Source: Coturnix japonica
Lineage: Eukaryota; Chordata; Aves; Galliformes; Phasianidae
Direction: 5' to 3'
Length of the DNA stretch: 64,000 nucleotides
Assembly (NCBI RefSeq): GCF_001577835.2
Contig: NC_029521.1
Location: 17,328,470-17,392,469 of the forward strand
The notes beneath the pieces are model-generated. The model was not told where the DNA came from. It saw only the letters and a program-made list of their open reading frames with translations, and did not search any database. Below, in pieces: positions 36,901-48,900 of the stretch. The position numbers and the translations under genes are program-made. The first letter of the stretch is position 1, and each line of letters starts with the position of its first letter.

Positions 36901-39900
36901 GAGGAACTTAGTGGTGCTGGTGGTTAAACGGATGGGAAATAAGGAGAAACTTTGTGTCGTAGCTCTTGGCCGTGCAGGAGGTGTGTCCTGGCTGTGATAA
37001 TCTACAGTGCGCTCTGTTTGTCTTGTCCTTAAAGATGGGAGTTAAACGTTTGCTGGTTTCTGCCAGTTCTTTTGCTCTCCAAACTCTGGGACTCCATTGT
37101 TGTCAGAAAGGAGAGTAAGATTAAATTTGCTGACTAAAAAGAGTTGATGTGGAAGGGCAGTGAGTATCAAGGCATGATCTCAAACAGAAATGGGCCTCTT
37201 TTGCCTGCCATCACAAAGGGAGGAGGTGGGCTCAGGACTGAACACAGTGGTGTGAGCACAGCTGCGATGCCTGTGCTTTGTGTCAAACACGGACTGTGAG
37301 TTGGTCCCCTGTCCCCACTGTTTCTAGTGGGCATTTCCCCCATCCCCCTTTTCCCCACTTTCTTTGCATTGCAGTATATTGCCTTCCCTTTGCCTCCTTG
37401 TTGATTGAGAGCAGTAGCTTAATGAACTTCTGGAGAACATTGGCTCCTAGAGAAGGCAGGACTTGGCGTGCCATGGAAGTTGTCAGCAGACAGGGACACT
37501 TTCAGTTTTCAGTGTAATATCTGGAAAAACATAATTGCCACAACATTAATAACAAATTAATGTTGTGGCAGAAGCCAGAGTTGTGATATTGTGGTGAGGG
37601 ATGGGTTTGCAGGGAGCTGTTTGGTATCCTCTTGCTGGCCCTGCTGGCTGTGCTGGGTGAGCAGTGCTGGCCTCAGGGACTGCCTCCAGCTCTGTGTACG
37701 TGTTGGTGAAGGTGCTGTACTTTGAGCTGATCGCATCTGGGCAGCCACAATGAGATTCATTAATGGAGCCTGGTTCTAGTTTTTTTGTTTTTTTTTTTTC
37801 CTGCTATGTTTTTTTAAGCCCAAGCTTCTTTTACGTGATGCTCTTGTGTGCAGAATAACATGAGTTTGTGTTCTTGATGGCTTAGAAAACTGGTAATGAA
37901 ACTTTATTTTGTAATTTATGGAGGCAATCTGTTGTTCTGATCTACTTCTGATGTTTTAAAAGCCTGGACTTCTCACTTTCTTAAAGTGTTTAGTTGCCAT
38001 TGTGAATGGGTTTTTCTCCAGTCCTTCAGAAAGAGAAATTTGCCTTGACTCAGCAATAGGGACTGCAATTATTGGAAATCACCTATGATTGAATGCTCAC
38101 CTCTTGTCACCCTTCCCTGCAGGTGATTGCTGAATGTTTGAGTCAGCAGGGAGTCATAAATGGTGCTGTTCTCCTGAACTTTAGATTATGCTGTGTGTCA
38201 GTGTCCTGTGAAGCCTCTTTGTTAAGAGGGCAGCTCGCTTCTGTTTCGTCAAGACATAAGCGTTTTTCTCAGCACTGGAGAAAACGGATGGGCTGTGCTA
38301 AGCACAGGTGTGTCTTTTATAGGATGCTTCATGCTTGTAATGCTCTTTGTCTAGTTTACAAGCTGTCTGAAATTCAGTAGCTCCTCTTTTTTCCCCAAGA
38401 ACTGTAATTGTACGGCCCTTTCTTTTGAAAGGTTGGCCTTTCTTGCTGCTGTTCGGTTGAGAACTGTGGGAAGGCGAGGAGGAAGTCTGTGTGAAAGCTC
38501 TGTGTTGTAACTGCCTGACCAGATGAACTCCCTCGCCATGGCAGATCTGGGTTAGGAGGCCGCACTCTCCAGCTGCTTATTTCCATCTCCTTAGCTATCA
38601 GCCTGGCCTGCCCTGCAGCTCACTGAAATGATCCATGTTCGGTCTTTGTGTCTCTGAACTGGAGGAGCAGCTGCTGAGGGGAGGAAGGGGGAAGAGAGCA
38701 GCTGTGCAAAATGCTCCTGTGTGGTTCTGTAGCAGGGAGAAGTGCCTGTGCCCTCCAGGTGGGGGGAAACTTTCCCTTTATCTCAGAAAAATTGTTTCTG
38801 ACAGGGTTTGCGGATATTTTTCAGTAAGCATGGAGTGTAGTATTTCACCCTGGGTGAAATAATTTGGCATGCATGCCAAATTGCTAATCCTATCAAGTCG
38901 ATGCTAACAGCTTTTTAATGGAAAATAACAGGTTTTGCTGTCTTCTTATTCTAGTTCTTTGTTTCTTTCGGTGTATGAAGTGGGATGCCTCTCATGTGGG
39001 GTGTGTGGAGCAGGGTGCAGTGGTAAGGCCCCTCATCTCCGCTGTGCTGCTGCCATGGTTGGGTGCCTTCTGGAGAGTCACCTCTTGTTGCTTTGTACTC
39101 CTGCACAGGGTTTGTAGCACAGCTGTGAGTAGGCGCTGTTCTGAGCTCTGTGGTCTTGCATAGCAGCTTACAAGTGCAGCGTTCTTAGGTTATTCAGCTG
39201 ATTTTAGGTTGTCCCAGTGGCTTATTGTTGAGCACAGAATAATTAAGTGAGGGTGTTAAATGGACAGTAGAACTGAGGCAGGGATGGTTACCAGATCCTG
39301 CACCTCTTTTGATGGTGATTTTAGATCATATTTCACAGGTCTTTCACAGGCATTTTCTAGACTCTTGTAGCTATTGTTCCTTCCTGAACTGCACATTTAC
39401 TTGATCAGTGTAGGTACCTGGTAGCTGACAGAGTTCCCGATTGCTTTCTGAGCCCTGGGTTCAAAGCTTAATGTTGACGACAGCAGTGCTACATCCTTTA
39501 TTGTTGTAAAGCACCATTTTCCCAAATGCTTGTTTTCCAGAATTAATCTAACAAGCTTTTCTTTTCCTGATAAGATCACAAAGAACTCAAATTGTAATTA
39601 CCAATGCAGGTAGGTCTTTAGAATTTGCTGAGAGCAGCAGTGCTATGGGGTTGCAAAAGCATGCATGGTGTTGGCATACGTATGCATATAGAAACTGCCA
39701 TTAGTCTCATCCTTCCTTCCTCACTTAGAACTGCTGCGCTGACTGCCCAGCTATCTTGAGAAATCTTCACTCTTGGAGATGGTAAGAAGCTGAATGGAGT
39801 TGATGTTTGTAGGAACAAAGAACTGAGAAATTGCTCAACCCCACATTTTCCCCCTTTCTGCGAATGCGGTTCTGTGATTCATTCAGTAGGTAGTTCTTCA

Positions 39901-42900
39901 CAAGCTGCTAATCTTGCTTGGGGAAGATGTCCTTGACAGAGACTATAGAGGCTGCAAAGCAGTTGTCTGAGCAGCGCTGCTCGTGTACTGCAGAGCTGTA
40001 GCTTACTTTCCATTTGTTATGAAGTAGCACTTGCACTTTTCGACCTCTCTGACACACCTCGTGTACAGTTGCATCTTGTGAATGCTGAATACAGAATTGA
40101 TAGTTCTATTTGTATGCAGAGCTTTTCTGGTTCATACGAATTTCCAGGGGAAGAACTGTGTATCTGTTTTGCAGGGTTTGGGTCCAAAAAGAGTTGAGTA
40201 TGAACTGTCCTTGCTGCCACAGATCTTCCCACCCTTCTGTCTGTGCAAAGGTCAAAGAACTGTTTGCTGGAGTTTTGCAGGGATTAATCTATGTTTGTGT
40301 ATTTTCTTTACCTTAGTTCTTGTTGACATCCTGAAAGACTTGTGTTTTCTTTTTCTGTCCAGACCTGGGGGTTAGGAGTGAGAGATAAAGGGAATAGGGG
40401 TTACAGAGTTTGTAACAGGTCAAGGAAATATAATGACATTCCTTTCAGAACCTGAACCCAAATCTTAAAAGCATCACTGTCACTTCAACCATAATTCTTT
40501 TTTCCCTGAGTTAGAGACACATTCAATTTCTTAGAAATAAGGAAAAGCATTGGTATGATCAAAATGTAATTTTTTCCATAGGTTCTTCCCACACAGTTCA
40601 CTAAGAACAATTTATTTTGTTTAGTTGTGTTGACAAGGCGGCCAGTTTCTGGCTTTCAGTCATATGAATGACAGGTACTGGCAACTTAGGGATATGCAGT
40701 CTTCAAAGTAAGACAAACAGTACTAACTGTTTCAGCTCCAAACTCTGCTAGTAACTGCACACACAGTAAACTGTACTAGAATTGTATGACTTTCTTAGTG
40801 CACATGTAAAAGCTTTCCACAAGTGTTCTGCTATAGTGAGGTTACCAAAATGGCAGCAGCCTTGTTGTTCTGAGTGAACTCATTCTGAGCAGCTGAAGAA
40901 AACCAGCAAGCTCTCAAGGTCTGAGAGTTGAAAATAGCTGTTAGACAGTTTTGAATGGGAAGTGGAGCAGATTGCAGAGCACAGGGTTGTATCCCTGGCT
41001 TGCTCTGAGCTTTAGGTGTTGCACAGGTGGCTTGCTGCTCCTCCTGTTCTGTAGGCAGCTGAGGGGTGGCCAGGGGAGTATCTTGCTCACTTTGTAAAGC
41101 AGTCATCAGATGACACTGAAAGGAATCGCTTGTGCACGTTAATTTAAGCAGTATAACAGATCAATAATGTATTCTTGCATTCTGTAACATCTGTATAATT
41201 ATTCCTACAACAGTGATGTTAAGTGTATCATGAATTGCTAACTATGCTAGAATACCTGGTATGTTTATTGGCAACAAATCACAGTAGTACATTGCAGCAT
41301 TAATTGCACAGTCGAGTAAGTGATGGGCACTCCCTGGGACCTGAGAGGAGGCTGGTGGGGACATCTTGGTGAATGGATGTAAGAATTTCTGTTGTCGGAT
41401 AACAAAGGGAATGCCTCATCCCCACTGCTGGTACCTGTCTTCTCATCCTGTGTGAGCTGCTGGAGCTCCTCAAGCTACGGACTGACAGATATGATTGGCT
41501 TTGTGGGATAAGTGGTATGGCATGTATTGGCTTGTAAGGTATGGAGTGTGGGGATGGATGCAGCAAATGCACTTGGGATGTTATTGATGCAAGGAAGAAA
41601 AGGGGCTTCCCCTTAGTGGAGATGAAGCAGCTCTGCTGTTGTGTGGGTAGGGAAAGGGCTCTTCTAATACTGTTTTGTTCATGGTATGTTGCTGGTTAAC
41701 CAGCTGTGGCTTGGCAGGAATGTTTTCTTGGTTGTTCAAGAAATAATGATAGGTGCTTGACTGGGTGGTAAAAGTTCTCTGTGTGCTGTGCCTCTGTGAT
41801 GTAGGATTTTGAGTTTGGCTGCTTGGGCAAGTGGTGATTATTGTTACAAAAGATTAACTATGGAATTTGTTGGGTGTAATGCCTGAAGAGCTGCTGAGCT
41901 GCCCAATTAAATATGAAGGTGATAGAGGAGCTTGGCACACAACTCTGTATCGCTAGCTCACTCAGAAGTTATTGTGAGGCTGCACTCATTGTCTTCCTTT
42001 ACTCTTTTTGTACTTGGGCATCCTGAAATTCACTTTCTACCTGTGTTTCTGACTACTTAAGACAGTTGATAAAGCTAACCTGTGCAACATCTCTTTTGTT
42101 AGAAGTATTATTCAGACATTCAAAGCACTGTTTGCCAGTGAGTTTTCTGGACAGGGTGTTCTGCAGTATTGCTAAACACTGCCTACTCATAAAACTTCTG
42201 AGATGTTCTTGTGTCTGTAGTAAAACCTTTTGCTACCAGAGTTTGTAAATCCACTTTTGGACTGGTGTCAGCCAGGAGGAACCTGAGTGGTACAGCTGAT
42301 CAAATTTAGGCTCTCCGTGGTAATTTGTCTGGGTGTCCTCAGCAAGAGGTCAAAAACCTCCTCCTCCCTACTCCTCAATCATTCACAGGCACTCTTTGGC
42401 AGTTTATGAGATTTCAGGTATATCTAATTGTAGCTGAGGCTTTAGATGCTGTTTCTGGTGGTGTTACTGATTTGTGTTTCATTAAGAAAGTGAAAACCAG
42501 AACAAACAGTGGGCTTGGTCCTGCAAGGGATGCGCACTCTCTTGATTAGCTTATTATAAAATACATAATACAGATAAGACTGTCAGTTTTTACAGATGCA
42601 AACGCAGAAGTTCCTTTGCAGAAGGTGGTTTGGGAAACTTTGAGCTGTCTTAGAGTGGAGAGCAAGGAGAGCTTAGTACTGCTGAAAGCTGCTAAAACTA
42701 GCCATGTCCTGCAGTAGGTCTGTGTTTGGAGGTGCTAACATCTACCTCCTTGTAAAGAAGTGGTGGAGGATGTGAGCTGTAAAATAAGTTGAGTTCCTTC
42801 TCCAGTATAGGGCAGAGCTTATATACTCGTGTTTGAAACACCTGTGTGCATATATTGAACCAAAAGAGACTGCTGTGATTGGAACTAAAAATGTAGAGCA

Positions 42901-45900
42901 CATAATAACTGCTAAATTTATGAGTGTATTGTTTTGTTCTAAATCTCCATGGCAGGAATTGTAACAAAGTCATAAAACCCTCGTGTGTTAACTGATTGCT
43001 GAATCTAGCACAAAGCTGAGTGGAAATACAAGAGTAAAGGATGGGGTGAAAAGCAGATGTGTAGAATAGGGAAAATTTGCTCTTATTTTTCTTTTACCCA
43101 TCGCACTTTCGAGCCATAATAAATAATGTGAGAAAACACTCCTGGCCGTGGGAAAGTGAGCAAATGGCTGCAACTGAAGTCTAAAACAGGGGGTGGGCAG
43201 TGATGGGTGCTCTGTTGAGCACATGGCAGGTTTTCATTTGGACACTTCATGAATTCCTACAAATTGTGTACTATGAGTAAGTAGTTCAAACTAGCACTAG
43301 AATTGTGCCCTGGTGTGCAAGCTTTGTAAGCAACTCACCAAAAGGTTTCATTTCTTTTAATGATTCATTATTTATGCTGAGAGTTGAGTTACGTTTGTTT
43401 CTGTATATAAATTATTGAAAAGTCTTCTTCAAAGCATAGCAAAGGTAATTGCTTATAGTCGAGCAATACTTTTGTGTTACTATTTCCAAATTGTTGCACA
43501 CAAAACCTTAACAGAGCAACCAAGGCTTGAGTGTGAAGAAAAGTTGTGGACATAACCAGCTTCTGTGTTGTACATATGGTAAAAACCCGCCAATGTGAAT
43601 GTAGTAATTCATGTTATTCTCTGTTAGAGCCATGAAGGAATTTGGGTCTTCAGAGCTTGTGCTCTGTTCTGAAAGCATGCTTTTAAAAGTGAATAGTTTT
43701 GACTTAATGCCTTGATGTCTATAACAATCCTGGGATATACATCTTCTAACTCTTCAGGCACGCAGCTGTCTGGGTAAGCACTACTGAGTACACCTAAGTC
43801 ACTTCCTAAACAACTTCTTTCTGCCAATTCAGGTGTCGTAGGCCTATTTTGTACCCCAACAAAGCTTATTTAATAATGAACTGCAAGTGAAATAAAATAG
43901 ACTGTGTGCACAAGCTGAACTCTGTTCTTTGTGGAGATGCAAAATCAGTTTCTTCATAATATGTATTCAGTATTCCAGTGAGTTTGACTTGTTACTTCAC
44001 ATTCCTTTTATTCATCTGGGGATTTTATTGGAGTAGCTGGATTTTAACATGCTCATGTTATTGCAGGCTTATGTGGCTTTCCAGTGTTTTTTAACTTTTT
44101 GTCATTTTAGTTAAAATAGAAAAAAACCCACAACCCAAAAGAGGAACCAAACCCAAGCAAACAAAAAAAAATGAAATCAAAGCAAACGGTCAAAATCCAA
44201 AACACAAACCACACACCACCACCCCCTGAGCTGTTTGTACTCCTCCAGGGTGCTCGTTTGCATCATTATTTCCGTGCTGGATTTCCCTCCTGAGCCTTCA
44301 TGATTCTGTGACAACATGTTATGTGGGAGGGAGAGAGGCAGCTCACCATGATGGATGTGGTGCTGTTTCTTTCCTGTTGGCGTCTTGTTTTATTGGACTT
44401 AATATGAAAAGTTGTCTTATGCGGTGTCTAATATCAGATATTAGAATGTTCATTAAAAAGGAAAATAGAATCAGCTCTCACTTCCTTTGTTGGTTCTGGT
44501 TGCTTTCAAATCTTGTTTTCTCAGTGTTTCCCTGGGTGGAGTTGTGATGATCTGATTCTCTGATATGCAAGAAGAAGTAGAATGGTGCCTCAGATCTACT
44601 CTGATGGAGGAGGCAAAGCCCTGCTGGGACCTCCGTGTGCCTTGGCTGACTGATTGCTGTCAGGTTGCTCTGCCTTGAGAACATCTGGTTGTAGCTGCAT
44701 TGCTAGACATGCTATCTAAACAGCTGGGCTGGTTTTCTGGGTAGTTACATTAGAAGTACTTGAACAATGTGCAGTAAGTCCCACTTACTAGGACTGTATT
44801 TTAACTTCCTACTTCGCAACTGAGCTGAATTTCACTGTTTTCTTTTTTGTTGTGGCTCCAGCACAATTGTCACCTCCTGCTTCTCTGTACCCAGACTGCC
44901 CAGCAGCCTCTCTATTCTTGTTGCCCTCAGTCTAACCGCAATGTAGTGCTTGGGCTGTGGGTTGTGGTTTTATGGTGGGAGCGGAAAGCTGAATCGGAAT
45001 CCTCACTTTGATTTAAAGCTAGAGGGCTGAAGGCAGAAAAGGCTGTAAGTGCTGTGTCTCAGTGTTACTGTTAAAATTGCTGGACTCAAACGGGAGGTGA
45101 AAAATAAAGTTGATTGCTGTCAATAGTGCAGCACTGTATCTCCATACCAGCAGAGCTATTTTCGTGATGAGTCTTCTGGCAGGCTCTGAGTCTCAAAGCG
45201 GAGACTGAAAACCCAAGGATGTGCATTGAGAGTGGACTGAAAAGCAGCTGCAGGTTTTGTTGGGTGTCCAAAGCTGTGAAACACTCATAACCTAGTATTA
45301 CCTGCATGGCACAGAGCTGCAGGAAGGGAAGATAAACAATGCCTGATTCCACTATAACAGTAGCAAAGTGCCACTCAAGCAGCATTTAGAGTTCACCAAT
45401 TTATCTTAGCAACAAAAGTGATTTGGAAGGGAAAAGCAGGGTGGAAACAAGCAGTTTGTGTTCTGTGGGTGCCAGGAGGGCACAGGCCTCAATAGGTAAG
45501 GAGAGAGCAATGCCCCTCGGTGTGTCACTGCAGCTGCTGTAACTGTGTGATTGTGACACCCCCTAGTGTAACCCAAACCCTGTTAAGTATAGATTTTTTT
45601 CTACGTGGTAGTGATGATATTTTATTCAGTGGCTTTAGGTGGTGGTGTTCATCTGGTACTTCAGCTGGTGTATGGTTTGAGAGCACTTCTGTGCATTACC
45701 ACGTATACAGCTAAAAGGGAGAAAACACTGCGACTGTCCCTGGGCTTCTTTGAAGTGGAACCTCATTCAGTGAGTCAGTGTGGGGCCTCTTTCCTTCTTC
45801 AACGAGCATCGTTGCTCAGTTTTGCAGTGTAGATTTGTCAAGAAGTTTTGAAATTCTCAAGTGGATTTTAAGATTCCTTATCAAAATGCTATTTTCTGGG

Positions 45901-48900
45901 ACTTTTCCTGGGATCTGCAGAGCTCATGAATATTCTAAGCAGCAAATGCAGTGCGCTTCCTGCAGCTCAGTGAATGCAATCTGTAAGCGTTTGCAGATGC
46001 TGTTCATTAAACAGCACTTTTGTAAGGCTTCACTGTTGTCACCAGCACATGAGAAGGTGAGATGCTGTTAGCTGCCAAAATAATGTATTAAGAGTGTGCT
46101 TCCATCCTGAGTTAAGCAAAGCTTATTTGTAAACCTCCCATTAATTACTCTTGGATTAGAATTCCCATGTGAGGTTGATTCTGACATGATTCAAAGCTTG
46201 ATCAGGTTTTTTTCCTTCAGAAGGAACAGACTTTTATGGAACTCTGAATCAAGTGATGTATTTTTTCACTTGCATATTTATGGAAAAGCAAAATCAGGCC
46301 TTTCCTTAGTTCACTGCACCACGGAATGTGTGGAACTATGTTCTGGAGAGCTTGTTTTAGTGTTAGGGTTGTGTTGTTGGCTTATTAAGTGAAGTTTCTT
46401 AAGAACTTTCTTTTCTGGTTAATCGTAAACCAGCTCTGATATGGTGACAGGTTGCCATCAGGGTTAAATCTTCCACTTTCCCCAGGGTGGGCAGCAGTGA
46501 GGCAGAGCTGCCAGGTGGTGCTGGCAGCATCCCATAGCATGTGCAGCACCTGCATGGTTGCAGCGAGTGCAAGGAGACAGCAAAGGGGAAAGAGGCGAGT
46601 GGTGTAACTTAGAGGAAGTATATCAGGAAGGATCTTGGACTTAGAACAGAGGACAGGAAAAAAATGGTTCCTACTATGATCACGTGATGGGTGGCTTTCT
46701 GCAGAGTAATCCAGCAGCATAGTCGTCTGTCTGCTTGAGTGTAACTGCATTAGGCATTGGCAGAGGATATCTGCTAAACTGGAGCTGTGTGTGTCTTCCC
46801 TGGTTTTCTGGTCCGTGTTATGGAAGTTCAAGAAATTTAACAGAGTTTGCGGAAAATGTTGGTGAATGTAATAGTTCCTCATTTCTTTTTTAAATCAGCG
46901 TGTTGCACAGTGACTTCCAGCTTTTTGCTCTTCAGTTTACAGATAGCCTGTTAAGTCCCAAACGAAAATATAGAAGCTGCTGCATACTCTGGACTTGCAT
47001 TTGGGGAAGAGTTTGGTATTGCTGAAACAGCTTTGGTATTGCACAGAGTAGCTTAGGATTCCAAGTTTAAATTGAATGTTAAGTAATTCTGTATTAGTAT
47101 CCATGTGACTGCAATGAAAGCTACTTCACTTCAAGTTAATGACTTTAAAGAGAAAGAGAAGGTAGCATGTTGTGTTTGCTGAGCAGTAAATCTCTGCAGT
47201 GGTGAATTCAGTTTAAGCTTGAAGTAGATAAAAGTATTTATGTGCTCACAGTAAACAAAAATAAAACCTTCCTTTTTTTTTTTTTTTTTTTTCCCCCCAG
47301 AAACTTTTTCACTAAAAGGACAAAGGAACTCAAACCTGCTGTCCAAAGTGCTCCTGGCTGGAAGTTGTTTGGAAAAGTCCCCCCCAGGGAAAACCTTCCT
47401 AAAGACTCCAAAATAATTCAGCAGGTAAGTGGACTTGCATGACTCTAGGCAGGAAGCTTGCAAGAATTAATGCATGGGTATTGCAGCTCTGTTGCCGTTA
47501 TCTCCACATTGCTGCTGTGTGGCCATAGGGTGCTCTGGGAAGACTCTTGGGGGTGAGCTACTGAGAAGGAGGAGTTGGAACTTTGACTTCTGCATTCCTC
47601 AGCACATCTCAGTGCTTATAAAACATTAGTACATGTTCAGAACTGTAAGCACTGTAAACATTAAAACTGTTTTATGGCTGTTTAAATCAAAACATCAACA
47701 CTCTTACTAATTATTCATAAAATGTTGCCTCGTATAATGTGTTACAATTTTATAATGGTAAAGTGATTGCAAAATATTCTAGTCTTGCTTTAAGGTTCAA
47801 TTCTGAGTTAATTTGCCTGTTTTGTGCAATAGGAGCCTAGTTAGGCTTCTGTATTGTTTTTTATGCAAGCTAGATAATCATTCAGCAAAATTTATCCTCT
47901 ACAGGCATTCCTGAGTAGTCATGTTACAAAACTGATCTTTTTGGATCCAGCTCATCTTTCCATAGTCCTTGCTTCTTGCCTGTAAGCTTGCTGTGTCAGT
48001 AACTGGTGAAAAATTGTGTAGAATTTTGAAGTATGTCATCCTTTCACTTAAGGTGTTTTTTTTAATTTAATCTCTTGAGCTTTTTTTTTTTTAACTTAAA
48101 ATAGTCACAGCAGTGCAAGTTGTACTTCTTTGGGATTTACTGGGGTACTAATAATTCCAATTTCTAATGCCAAGTTCTGTTACTGTGTTGATTCTACATT
48201 TTCACTGAGTGGCTGTAATAATAATAAAAACAGCTTGGTCTTTAAAGGTGAGGAATTGGGAATGTATCGGTAAAGTTAACATACAACACCAAGGCTGAAA
48301 GATTTGTTCACTTAAGAAATATGAATGTCCCTTGTGTTAATGAAAACAGTAACTGAATCTCTTGAGCTGCTTTTTTCTTTGTCTCCTCTCTTAAATTCCA
48401 TATGAGCTGATGTGTTTGGCAGGTGCAAATAGCTGTGAATGAAGCAGTGTTCAGCCATCTCCTGGAAAGAGCTTCATGGTGAAAGAGGGCCTTTTGGGAG
48501 CAACTAAAGTGAAAAATGAGAGGTTCTTTTTGAAGGACTTCAGTGTAATGAGTTGTCACACAATGAAATGTAGGAATATAAGGAAATGATGCTATTGCTG
48601 CAAGTGCTATTTACTCTGAATTTAACTAGATGCTTTTTCACTACTTTGAAATACACTTTTCTTATGGAAATGTTTTCGTTTTTGGCAGGAGAGAGCAGGT
48701 GTATTTAGTTTGTATGCAGATGAATGGTCTTGGCCTTGTGCTATGAAAATACTGTGCTGGAAATCCAGATGTCTCGTCCATCTTGTGGAATGAGCATATG
48801 CACAATGCTTACCAATCATCTGCTTCCCATTTTCTAGCAATGAAGATGTTTGTTTGACAAATGAGTTAAATTTTGCAGAAATATTTTTCTTATCCTGTTG

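Larger units (their letters stand above)
36799..47300 (+). other. TBC1D12: TBC1D12 intron 1 (10.5 kb)
   Basis: I recognise no other gene. It holds two abutting palindromes at 38841-38882, a T-poor tract at 44113-44226, several poly-T runs, and a 165-codon antisense ORF at 46385-46882 that I judge to be chance. Confidence 0.85.

Noticed and set aside
46385-46882. 165-codon antisense ORF in TBC1D12 intron 1
   Set aside because: No family resemblance. In 64 kb read in six frames, one or two frames of this length are expected by chance at this base composition.
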